The notes under the pieces: model-generated
What the model was told of the DNA's origin: nothing
Database searches by the model: none
The model's input: only the letters and a program-made list of their open reading frames with translations
Translations under genes and position numbers: made by a program
From: Theobroma cacao
Taxonomy: Eukaryota; Streptophyta; Magnoliopsida; Malvales; Malvaceae
Direction: 5' to 3'
Assembly: GCF_000208745.1 (NCBI RefSeq)
Contig: NC_030853.1
Location: forward strand, 16,531,710 to 16,595,709
DNA length: 64,000 nucleotides
Shown: positions 24,027-34,989 of the stretch, in pieces
How the letters are laid out: each line of letters opens with the position of its first letter
Numbering within the stretch: position 1 is the first letter of the stretch

Positions 24027-26429
24027 TCAGCGTATACTCGTGTAAACAATAGTTGAAAACATTAATCTCACCAATGAAGTGCTTCCTCTTCCATCCTTTA
24101 ACCACAAGCAAGAAAGACTCTCATGTCCGGGGCACTTACAATTAGTGCATATACTAACTCTACTTGAAGACTGCTCTGATGCATATTTGGAGATATCATT
24201 TTCTGCACAGGAATCTCTCATTTTAGCTTGCTGGTGGTCATGGAGAGTAACTACTGATGAACTATCTACCTGACTACCAACTGTGGTGTTCTCATCCAGA
24301 AAGTTGGTGCTGGCTGCAGTCTCAAGTTTCTGGGCATTGATGGCATTTTTCTTAGCAGTAGTAATTTTAATCCTAGCCTCTCTCAAGGCATTTAATGCAA
24401 CTTTGAAACTATGGTCAGATGCCATCCCCTCTTCTGCACATTTTACGGCTTCTTGATACAAAAGATTGTACTGTGAGTTCTTCCCCTTTTGAGAATTACC
24501 ATTCATCTCAACAGATGGCATTGCATCCAACATAGCCTCATCCTTAGCATTTCTTGTCCATCGCCTTAAAATATAATGTTGTGGAAGCAGGAAGATATTT
24601 GTTGCTTTGAACACAGCAATGACATGTCTGCAAAGGATCCCTTCAAACTCAAACATCTTGCAACTACAACTAGCTATCTGGTCAGCTATATTTAATCCTA
24701 CAAAGTATACTTTATGTTCTTCATCAAATCTTGCTACCTCATATGTCCTAGATAATCTTTCATCTTGACTTAAATTCACAGCAAGCACAAGAGATTCATA
24801 AATTTCATCTTGGAAAACTGAGAACAATTTTCTCGTGTAAACTTCTGTTGCTTGTTTTTCCATAGGAAGTGGTGTCTTTAAAACTGGTTTAGTGTAAAAA
24901 GTTTCAAACTCTGCCCTAGCTTCCTTCTCATATCGATCATCCAGAGCCTTCTCATATTGCTCTGCAAAATCTTGTAATGTGGTCCCTGCGTTTACATAGC
25001 CATCAAATAGTGAGTTAACACTTTTGCTTCGCTGGGTTGTATACATGGCAGCAAAGAATGTGTCTCTCACATATGTTGATACCCATAACTTGCGGTCAAT
25101 ATAAAGGGATTGAAGCCATTCATTTCCTCTAAGATTGTACTTGTCAAGAAGCAAGTGCCAAGCAGATTCAAATTCTTCAGGTGTCTCACTCTTGTTAACG
25201 CATTTGTCAAACTCCACTTGAAATGTCTTTGGAAGTGCACTGTATACATGACCCATTTCCTTGGGCATTTTGCTCAGGATGTGCCATTTGCAATATCGAT
25301 GGCTTGACTGTGGGAAAACACTTTCTACAGCTCTGCTAATGGCAGAATCATAATCAGTTATAAGTAAACCTGGCTGCCGCCTAGACATTGCCTCAAGCCA
25401 AGTTGTGAAAAGCCAAATGAATGTAGATTCAGTTTGATCTGCTAGCAATGCACAACCAAACAACACTGACTGTCTATGATGATTTACCCCAATAAAAGGT
25501 GCAAATGGCATTTTATATTGATTCACTTGATAAGTAGTGTCAAAAGATACAACATCAGAGAAACAATTATAGGCAATTCTTGATCTTGTGTCAACCCAAA
25601 AAACACTACTTAGCCGATCTTCCTCATCAACCTGTATAGCATAATAAAACGCAGGATCACGAGCTTGCATAACTTTAAAGAACCCAAGCAAACTTTGTGC
25701 ATCTACCCCAAAATTGCTTAACCTTCCTTTTCCAATAAAGTTAATATTATTATGTGCGGCAAATCCCAATTTGCCAAAACTGTTACATTCTTCAGTCAAC
25801 ACATTTACAGAAGCATTCATGCACACTCCCGAGGAACTGATAGAGCCACTCAAACTTTTCTTTGGATCATACTCTTCCTTATGTGACCGAAGAAAATGCC
25901 TCATTGCAGGAGTCACAAGCTCATGGCTATGACTTTTCTCTAACTTAGCTACATACCACTTTCCATTATCCCGTCTCCTGACAGTCATCAACGCCTTGCA
26001 ACCCTCCCTTGTGATAGGCCTAGAACGCCTCTTCTTTGTATCATCCCCCGAATCCACATTTCTTGAACGTTTCTCCCGGCGAAACCCTTCTTTGGAACAA
26101 CAAAATTCTCTAGATATAATCGAATTATCCTTCTTTGATCGATAATAAGAATTCACACGAATACTAAAACCTGTCTGCTTAGCATACGCATTGTAGAAAT
26201 TCCTAGCATCATCCTCAGAAGTAAACTCCATCCCTAGTGTAGGCTCTAAAGCTCCACCTACTAAGTATTGAGAAAACTCAAGATTCAAATGTTCATCCTC
26301 CTTTCCAGGGTCATCCAAAACAATTGGATTTGCATCATCCTCTACCATACAACACCCATCACCTTTATCTTCCAATGCCACATATGAGTCAACTATTTCT
26401 TTACCTTCACTAGAAGGCTCTTCTTCCAT
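24027..26429 (-). CDS. FAR1-related sequence (FRS) protein, Mutator-derived transcription regulator
   Basis: An intronless 800-residue CDS. Domains in order: an acidic N terminus; a FAR1-type zinc-binding DNA-binding domain at about 70-172 (REFCCSKEGFRREKRSRN, then KSHSHEL); a MULE transposase-like core at about 290-390 with SFDTTY, LLITDYDSAI and HRYCKWHIL; a SWIM zinc finger at 588-602 (CSC..., then CRH); and a CX2CX4HX4C knuckle at 761-774 (CTNCKCPGHESLSC). FAR1/FHY3 relatives are domesticated MuDR-like transposases that act as nuclear transcription factors in light, flowering and stress responses. The possible catalytic acids D297, D359 and D361 remain, but there are no terminal repeats around the gene. 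It most resembles FRS5-like members as I remember them; the exact subgroup is unsure. The last 15 or so residues lie past a potential splice donor, so the true C terminus may differ. Confidence 0.92.
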   Translation of the reverse strand: MEEEPSSEGKEIVDSYVALEDKGDGCCMVEDDANPIVLDDPGKEDEHLNLEFSQYLVGGALEPTLGMEFTSEDDARNFYNAYAKQTGFSIRVNSYYRSKKDNSIISREFCCSKEGFRREKRSRNVDSGDDTKKRRSRPITREGCKALMTVRRRDNGKWYVAKLEKSHSHELVTPAMRHFLRSHKEEYDPKKSLSGSISSSGVCMNASVNVLTEECNSFGKLGFAAHNNINFIGKGRLSNFGVDAQSLLGFFKVMQARDPAFYYAIQVDEEDRLSSVFWVDTRSRIAYNCFSDVVSFDTTYQVNQYKMPFAPFIGVNHHRQSVLFGCALLADQTESTFIWLFTTWLEAMSRRQPGLLITDYDSAISRAVESVFPQSSHRYCKWHILSKMPKEMGHVYSALPKTFQVEFDKCVNKSETPEEFESAWHLLLDKYNLRGNEWLQSLYIDRKLWVSTYVRDTFFAAMYTTQRSKSVNSLFDGYVNAGTTLQDFAEQYEKALDDRYEKEARAEFETFYTKPVLKTPLPMEKQATEVYTRKLFSVFQDEIYESLVLAVNLSQDERLSRTYEVARFDEEHKVYFVGLNIADQIASCSCKMFEFEGILCRHVIAVFKATNIFLLPQHYILRRWTRNAKDEAMLDAMPSVEMNGNSQKGKNSQYNLLYQEAVKCAEEGMASDHSFKVALNALREARIKITTAKKNAINAQKLETAASTNFLDENTTVGSQVDSSSVVTLHDHQQAKMRDSCAENDISKYASEQSSSRVSICTNCKCPGHESLSCLWLKDGRGSTSLVRLMFSTIVYTSIR

Positions 26430-27464
26430 TTTATTTTCTCAATCCTGTCAAATAAATTATTCGGCACCCTTTAATTCTCATGTGTTACAAACGAAGTTAG
26501 ACAAAAGTTTTTAAACTCATTAATCAATAACTATAGTTGTTTCATGCCCACTTAGTTGCGAATTTATCGATTTCCAATTTTTTTTTTCCTTAAGTTTGAA
26601 TATGTGGAAGTTATTGAACAGTGAGTTACACAAAGCGAGATAAAACTTCCTAGTCCCACAAACCCCACTCTCCGGATCCCGAGATTCAATCCTATTACTT
26701 TCAAGCTGAAATCTAAGTTCAAGCTGTTGGATATTCCTCGGACAGTGACAAATTTCATTATCTAATTGGAACATAAAGCTTACAGGTTCAACATTCTAAA
26801 TTCCCCTCGAAACATAACTTCATAAGAAAATCTATGACAAGCATTCTGCAAACTAGCATAGCATAGCAAAGTACAGTAGAGAAACTAAGCTCATGGCAAA
26901 GCAAACTATTTCGGGCATTGAGGAGCAATTAGTAAAGAAAAAGTTAAGGCACAGATTGTTTATACTTGAAACAAACAAAGCTCTGAATACAGAAATCTAA
27001 AGGCTGTATCTTAGTTCTTTAATTGGTATTTCAACTTTGGCTTTGAGATTCATTTCGGGTAAATAATTAGATGAAGTTTTTTTTTTTTTTTGGGTTTACC
27101 TGTTTAAAGAGGGACTAGGACGCCGCCGCGGACCGGGAAAAATGAGAGGACGCAACTTACCGTCTACTTTCGCTGTTTTCATGGAGGAATTCATGTATGT
27201 ATTACTGTCCGTTGGATGGGTGATTTTGTGATCTAACGGTTGATGTTTAGTTTCTAGGCGGCACTTAAGCCCTGCAGGCAGAAACCTCTTATACTTGTAA
27301 ACAAATAAATAAATTATAAGAATAACGTGTAAAAAATAAATAAAGAGAAGGAGAAAAAGATAAAGATAAAAGCCATTTAAAAAAAAAAAATAAACAGTGA
27401 AAAGTTCCCGAGTAAATTATAACAATAACGTTTTACTAAATTATTGGTTATGTTTTGAAAAAAG
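26430..27464 (-). other. 5'UTR intron and promoter of the FAR1-related gene
   Basis: On the minus strand AAACAG/GTAAACC (exon end at 27100) and TTTGACAG/GATTGAG (exon start at 26444) bound a leader intron of about 655 bp immediately upstream of the ATG. The short GC-rich patch at 27110-27140 (CGCCGCCGCGG), unusual in this AT-rich window, would then be the start of the transcribed leader. The frames at 26520-26774 lie inside the intron and are not supported as coding. Confidence 0.55.
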
Positions 27465-28090
27465 TAATAATAACATTATAAATTTTTTTTAAAAAAGTAT
27501 TCAAAAATTTTTAAATAGACTTTTATAATTTTATTACATTCAATTAAGTTTTTATATTTTTATTTTAAATTAAATAAGTTCTTATACTTTTATTAAACAG
27601 TTTTAACTTAATTTTGAAAATTATTATTTTTTATAAAAACTTTATAATAATTTTTAAGTTAAAAAAACTTAAATTAAATAGATTTTGAGTTAAATAAACT
27701 TTTATGATTAACGATTGATTTAATCAAAATGTCATTTGTCATTATATACCAAATGATGCTGATATGATATGCTAATATACAATAATTGATAATGATGTAA
27801 CATGTTAACATATTATAATTGATGATGATATGATATGTTAATTTAATATGATAATATGATCATGTGACATTTTTCACCATTTATGTCCAAGTCATGTTAG
27901 TGTTATATTGATATAAAATGATAAATGATATTTTTATTATTGAAAATTAATCAATTATTACTTATAAGAGCTTATTTGATTCAAAATAAAAGTATATGAA
28001 CTTAATTGAATGTAAAAACAAATACAAATTTATTTGAATTTTTTGAATAATTTAGAAATTTATTTAAGTATTATATCAAAAAAATTATAT
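27465..28090. repeat. AT-rich inverted-repeat element, copy A
   Basis: The sequence at about 27510-27790 (TTACATTCAATTAAGTTTTT, then CATTTGTCATTATATACCAA and GCTGATATGA) reappears as the reverse complement at about 27870-28075 (TACATTCAATTAAGTTCATA, then CATTTATCATTTTATATCAA). The arms are diverged and about 200 bp or longer, with a short centre. The structure resembles a non-autonomous DNA element or foldback MITE. Target-site duplications could not be fixed by eye, so the ends are approximate. Confidence 0.5.
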
Positions 28091-28139
28091 ATAGTAATAC
28101 ACAAGAGTGTAAAAGTCAAAATCCTATTAACAAGCACAA

Positions 28140-28590
28140 GGCTTGCAATAATTTTTTTTTAATTATTTTAAAATTTTTAAATAATTTTTTTATTTTTTTA
28201 TTATATTCAATTAAATTTTTAGTTTTTTATTTTGAATAAAATAAATTATTACGACTAAATATTAACTCATTATTATTAATCAAAATATCACATGTCATTG
28301 TTATGTCGTATAATGCTGACATAACATGACGTATATTATGGTGAATGATAACATGTCATAATAATAAGGCTTTGTGGTATTTTTTCTTTCTACCTCAATA
28401 TAACATGGCACAAAAATAATAAGTGATGTTTGCACTAATAATAGGTAATTAACCATTAATTAGAAAGTCCATTTCATATAAAATGAAAAGGTATATAATT
28501 TTGATTAAATGTAATAAAAAATAACAAATTATTTAAAATTTTAAAATAATTGAGAGACTTTTTAAAACATTATACCTAATAATCTTTTCA
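28140..28590. repeat. AT-rich inverted-repeat element, copy B
   Basis: A second diverged copy of the same repeat family lies just right of copy A. The left arm at about 28150-28400 contains TTATATTCAATTAAATTTTT and AATATCACATGTCATTGTTA. The right arm at about 28420-28585 carries the reverse complement of the same pattern (TTACATTTAATCAAAATTAT, then AAACATCACTTATTATTTTT). Its length differs from copy A. Ends are approximate. Confidence 0.45.
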
Positions 28591-29986
28591 AATTTTTTCT
28601 AAAATAAGTTCAATTAAATTGAATTGTAAATACGAAAAATTGACTTTGGGTCCTTCCAAAATGCAGACACCATATTCGTCAGGGATCAAAAACGAGAACT
28701 TCCATTCATATCCTTCCAAATCTTCCAATCCCACCAACTGATCATTTACTACAAATCTTTTCCATGTCCAAACGATACCCAACAAACATAAATTAACAAT
28801 GTAGCTAACTTTATTATAAAATAAAATATTAAAATCTGGAAAATAAGTTATTACAATTCTCTTTTAGTGAAAAATGTCCTGGTAATTAGGTTGCTTCAAC
28901 CCTAAATCTAGGGATAAAAGTATCGTTTTCTCTTAACGTGGCTTCCACCTACGCAAGCAAATAGGTTGCTTTAATCCAAGACCAGAGAGCAAATCTGTAG
29001 TTTTTTATGATTATCCTCTACAAGTAGTCACATGACTCTTGGTCTCATTGGTTCTCAAATAAACATTTTTTTACAGTTCACACTAACGAATTAATTACTT
29101 GAAAAAAAAAAAGCAAGGAAATTATTATAATGAGTTATGACATTGTATTTTTGTGATTCCATACAAACGTGATACTGGTTTATTTTCATCTTTAAATGTA
29201 TCAATAAGAGATAAAATGAATGTTGAAATGATAAATAAAAATTTACTCTTATTTTATAAAAATTTTTAAAATTGAAAATATGGTCTAACGATTATATCCA
29301 AAGTCTATTCAATTCTTTTTGATCTTTAAGAGATAAAATTTGTTTTGGATAATTTTTTTTATATAAATAAAAAAGTTAGAGTAAGATAGGATGTATAATA
29401 GAATGTGTCTTTAAACTTTAATCTATATCTCACTTCCTCTCTTATATCATTATCGGATACGATGTATCGTATGTCAGTAAAAGATAAAATAAATATTGAT
29501 TCTCTTTTTTACAATAAAAATAAAATAAGAGATATCTCGTTCCGATAAGAGACTAATAAGAGATGAGACGTATGAGAGGTAACAGTTGTCTTGGACTTAA
29601 ATCACCACCGTCAATTCGATGGGTCCTACAACGACGTAACACACTAGTAACCTCAACAGGATCACCAATATCCAATCAAGTGCTTATAACTGGACGGAGC
29701 AGAGGCACTGGACAACCATCTTTCACTTCCCAGTCTCGTTTGTCGCTGACCCAACGAAAAAAAATCTCAGTCGAACTACGATCTTCTTCTCCCGCTGCTA
29801 AAGCAGCTACTTCAAATCCACCACTCAAATCACCCCACGTCACCAATTAAAGTCCATTCTCCATAGAGCCAATGAAAGCTCGTGAAGTGTACGGTGGGTT
29901 AACCGAAAAAAGTGTATGATTTTACCGAATCCAAACTCTTTAATCAGTGATATTATGGTCAAATAGAAATCATCATCCCAGCTTTT
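28591..29986. other. Spacer upstream of the phosphorylase gene, with two weak coding-like islands
   Basis: Mostly AT-rich. On the minus strand, 28625-28785 has a coding-like frame containing VNDQLVGLEDLEGYEWKF and LIPDEYGVCILEGPK, with no ATG-led gene or partner exons that I could find. It may be a gene relic. On the plus strand, 29563-29850 is an ATG-led 95-codon frame rich in Ser and Arg, in a patch of higher GC. I see no family motif in it, and it may simply be distal promoter sequence. Neither is called as a gene. Confidence 0.3.
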
Positions 29987-30079
29987 CCACGTGGATCAAT
30001 AACATCTTGCCACGTTGTAATCGAGGACAATGAGAAATTATTGGGATAGTAGCTGATTAGAACTCCATGCATATAAATA
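29987..30079 (+). promoter_or_regulatory. Phosphorylase promoter: G-box and TATA box
   Basis: A palindromic G-box CCACGTGG (29987-29994) lies about 78 bp upstream of TATAAATA (30072-30079). An additional ACGT core (GCCACGTTG) lies at about 30010-30018. The TATA box is 89-96 bases upstream of the ATG, which leaves a leader of about 60 bases containing a GA-rich stretch. G-boxes are bound by bZIP and bHLH factors and are common in light-, sugar- or ABA-responsive plant promoters. Which of these applies is inference. Confidence 0.6.
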
Positions 30080-30167
30080 TTCTCGTGAATCCAATATTTT
30101 CTTCTTCATTAGATACTGCCACTCTGATCTCTTCACAAGGTTCAAAGAGCGAGAGAGACAGAGAGAG

Positions 30168-33100
30168 ATGGCTACGTGGCGATTTTGTACGACTTCGGGC
30201 GGAGTGGAGGCGGTTTCGAGCTGCAATGCGGTGGCTAGATTCATCGACTTCAGCCGCGGAAGAAATGGCGGCGTGGGCAGTGCTTGTGGTGGAAGCGGAA
30301 ACAAAGCGAAGCAGTTGATGTTGATGAGGAAGTGGCAAGTTAGGCCGTTGAGGAGGTCGTTTTCGGTGAGGAATGTTTCGAGTGAACCGCAACAGAAGGT
30401 GAAAGATCCAGTAGCTGAACAAGAAGGTTCGATCTTCTTTGTAGTATTTATATTTAAATGCAGATGCTCTGCTTTTTTGTTTTTCGTTTTTAATTTTTTT
30501 TTATGTTTATTTGTTTGGTGCTTTGGAAACTTTTGGATTTTGTTTTGAAGTTAATGTTTGATGTTCATGCTTCCGCTGCATTCCTTTTAAAAAAAAAAAA
30601 TTAAAATTTGCGATTTTTGAAATTTATTTTGCTCTTTTTGTGGCTTTTTTATTCTTTATTTGTACTTCGAATATACTAATTTTGAAGTGAAAATTTGATT
30701 TTTTTTCCCTGTCATTGTCTTTTTTTTTTAACATTAATTAATCATTATGCAGTTTTCAGTGGAAAAAATGTGACCAAGAAAGAGATCTATAGTATATTAG
30801 TTACATGTTATGCACACACAGACACGCGTGAACACAGAAGGAGGGGGAAGGTTTTGAATGTGATTTTAGGTGTTGACTCTTGTGGACCGTGAATTCCGTT
30901 CTTTGCTTCATTTTTATGACCTTCGTTGAATTGTTTCTATTCCTTATTTTATACTTCTACAATCTTTTTTCTTTCTTAGGTACTACCAAGAATTATTATT
31001 TCTTCTCTTTTGGTTTTTTGTTTTTTGTTTTAAAGATTCAACTGTTCTGAATTTTAAGGAGTTTATTTGATCAACAGTATCTACCATTGAAAAGAGATTG
31101 GGACCAACCAACTGGCTGATTATTAAGACATAATATGGATCATGAGTCATGCGACTAGTTGGTCTTACCTATCCTAATTCCAATGAGTCATCAGAGAGTT
31201 TTGAACCCTTCAACGGCATATTGAAAAAGAGAATGCTTTTTAGATGGTTGTGAATCGTGTGATTAAGCTATTTTCTGCTTCGTAGCTAAATAAGACATTA
31301 GTTGTTGGGTTTGGATCTGACATGGAAAGTGTCAAGAATGAAAATATTGCTTATTGACAAATGCGAGATCATGGTCAAAGTTTCTCAGAATGAGCAATAT
31401 TTTCATTTCGTAATGAGCTAATTAAGTGTGAGATAGTATTGTTGAAGCACCATGATAAATCCAAACGCAATTATAACTTGAAGATTATACCTTTTTGAGT
31501 CCTGTATAATCTAACACTAAGGCAAAATATCCACAAGTTAGTTGATTTTTCTCTATAATGTGTATTGCACTGAACAATTCTGGAATAAGGTATATACTGT
31601 ATTATAATGTCTTTCACTATTAAAATTTAATTTAAGATCTACACTTTGACTTTTGATTTATTGATTTAGAATCTCTGGGCACCACTAGTCCTTTCCCTCC
31701 AGATGCTTCATCTATTGCCTCTAGTATCAAATACCATGCAGAGTTCACCCCAGTGTTTTCCCCTGAGAAATTTGATCTTCCAAAGACTTTCTTTGCAACT
31801 GCACAAAGTATTCGTGACGCTCTCATTATAAACTGGAATGCCACATATGATTATTATGAAAGATTGAACGTAAAGCAGGCGTACTATTTGTCAATGGAAT
31901 TTCTACAGGTGTGCACTTGTTCTACATTTAATACTTGATCTGCTGTGCATTACTTTGAAGACGTTATTACACAGAATGTTTTATTTTTTGCAGGGTCGAG
32001 CACTGTTGAATGCAATTGGTAATTTAGGGCTTACTGGAGCTTATGCAGAAGCTTTGAGCAAGCTTGGACACAACCTAGAAAATATAGCTTGCCAGGTTGG
32101 TTGGTATATGTAGTTCTCTTCAGCATACCTTACTTTTTCACACATTCTGCTATTGGTATATCTTGCTCTAGGTGGATTATCTTTACTTTTTAATTGTGAT
32201 TAAATGTCATTTATATCAATCAATGGGTAGCTGAAGCTTAAAGTACAAGCTCCTCAACTCTGCTGACATTATAAAATGATTGGAGAAAATAAAAAGAAAG
32301 ACACTCTAGACTGCGCCAGAATTCAAGTATAGGTGTTTATTTTGAATTAAACGATAATTGTCATAGTTGATGATAAATTTTCAATTTCGTGAAAGCAGCA
32401 GGTCATATAATATAAAAGTTTATTTGAAGCCTATACGTGCTGCCATACTGTGCCTTTGTCTAGAATATAAATACTATACCTGTATTTTGTGTATTTGTCA
32501 AAGAGAAAGACAAAGTGAGAGTCTGTATGCTTGCTTCTATGCATGCCTTCACAGTTTTGTTATAGGATGCATGCATCCATGCTGCTAAATTTTTTGGTTG
32601 ATTTTATAGGAGCCTGATGCTGCCTTAGGGAATGGGGGTCTTGGTCGACTTGCCTCCTGCTTTCTGGACTCTTTGGCAACATTAAATTATCCAGCATGGG
32701 GTTATGGACTTAGATATAGATATGGCTTATTTAAACAGCATATTACAAAGGAGGGGCAGGAAGAAGTTGCTGAAGATTGGCTTGAGGTATACTTGCTTTC
32801 TGTTTGTTATCTCTCTCTTGAAGGAATCATTGTAGACACAAATTTATATATGTGTCTATATGACATTTACATAATAAATGTAAGTGTTTTTTTGCCCCTC
32901 GTCTCTGACCAACTTCTTTATCTTTGGCTTGATTATGCTTTCTCTTTTTAGATGAGCAATCCTTGGGAAATTGTGAGAAATGATGTCACATATCCTGTCA
33001 AGTTTTATGGCAAGGTTGTTACAAGTTCAGATGGAAAGAAAGACTGGATTGGAGGAGAGGATATAAAGGCTGTTGCATATGATGTCCCAATACCAGGATA

Positions 33101-34949
33101 TAAAACTAAAACCACAATCAACCTGCGACTTTGGTCAACAAAAGTTCCATCAGAAGAATTTGACCTATCTGCTTTTAATGCTGGAGAACATACCCAAGCA
33201 GCTGAGGCCCTATATAATGCTGAAAAGGTCTGTTTTAATTTTCTTCATTTGTTTATATTTGCTGCTGCAATTTATCTGCGTATCTCTTCATTAGCCTAGC
33301 TATTTGTTGGCACGTCTTCAGAGTTTCATCAGAAAATCTGAACTGCCTGGAGCTATATCTGGAGGAGTGTCTGAACCAAGGTTCTTTACAACTAAGGGAA
33401 TGGAAGAAATTTTCTAATATGGTTATTGGTCCATCAACAGATTTGGGATTTTTCTTCTCGCTCTCATGTCTTTCAGGCAATGGTTGTGATAGAGGTCCAG
33501 GAAGAGACTGCTTTTTTTTTTTTTACCTTATAATTCCCAACTTATTTTTTCTTAGGGCAAGAATTGGCAATTGTTCTGCTTTTGCCTTCTTTCAGAAATC
33601 CCAAGAATTTTAAATGCATTCCTATTTGTCTCTGCATCATTTGTGTCCCAAATTGCATGTAATGCTTGTTTTGTTTTTTCCCCTTTTGTTTTGTTTATTT
33701 TTCATGTACAATGTTGATGCCAGTGGTACAATGAGAATGGATTATAACATATGTTTTAATATTAGATTTGCTATGTACTCTACCCTGGGGATGAATCAGT
33801 TGAAGGAAAAATCCTTCGTTTGAAGCAACAATATACCCTATGCTCAGCCTCTCTACAAGATATCATTGCACGTTTTGAGAGAAGATCGGGAGCAAAAGTC
33901 AAATGGGAAGAATTTCCTGAGAAGGTCGCCCTGCAAATGAATGATACTCACCCCACTCTTTGCATTCCAGAGCTGATGAGAATTTTGATGGATGTGAAAG
34001 GTTTAAGCTGGAAGGAGGCCTGGAATATCACCCAAAGGTAATCTAGGTCATGATTGTTTCACTTATGCATTGAGAAGTCCTTACTTTATTGTTTCTTTTT
34101 GAACATATATGCTGCAAGAGGTTATTGAGAAGCTCAAACCAGATTCTGTCTATTCCCACATCAGACCTACCTTGCTACTGTTCCCAAATTTTGACAAACT
34201 TAGTTAGCTATTCCAGTGTTCAATTTATTTGATGCATATGCTTATTGTAATTTTTGTTACTTGAGTTTGATTGAATTCAGCATATCTGCTTGTTACCAGA
34301 GCTAGTGCATGTGTCCATTTGCACTTTCTCACAATTTACATATTTTTAGTCTTGAATTCATTTTGTTACAAACAAAATGAATTTGAGAAATGACTATTTT
34401 AAAAAAGGCCTAAGAAATATTAGTTTATCTTCTTCTTCTTCTTCTATTTTCTTCTTTTTCGTTTCCTATTTGTTAATTACTGGTATCTATTTTTAAGATA
34501 GGCTTATGTTCGGTAACTTTTATACCTTTTAATGCTTTCTTTCTAGAACCGTGGCATACACAAACCATACCGTTCTACCGGAGGCTTTGGAGAAATGGAG
34601 TTTAGAACTTATGCAGAAACTGTTGCCTCGACATGTGGAGATTATAGAAATGATTGATGAAGAGGTACAGACGGAAAACATACACAAACCTAAACCTTCA
34701 ATTTTTTGGGATGCGAATTCTAACTCTAACTTCTACCTCTTAATATCTTTGTAGTTAATTCAAACTATAGTTTCAGAGTATGGTACAGCAGATTCTGACT
34801 TACTGGAGAAAAAACTGAAGCAGATGAGAATTTTAGAAAATGTTGAGCTACCAGCTGCCTTTTCAGATTTACTTGTTAAACCCAAGGAAAGTTCTGTTGC
34901 TGTTCCCAGTGATGAACTTGAAAAGTCTAAAGAAGAAGATAAAAAAGAA

Positions 34950-34989
<40 letters not shown>

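Noticed and set aside
24027..26429. Active Mutator-like transposon
   Set aside because: The protein has the FAR1 plus SWIM architecture of domesticated FRS factors, and no terminal inverted repeats or target duplications flank it.
29563..29850. Small Ser/Arg-rich gene upstream of PHS1
   Set aside because: It is ATG-led and 95 codons long but without a motif, splice partners or a clear promoter. It is kept only as a note in the spacer description.
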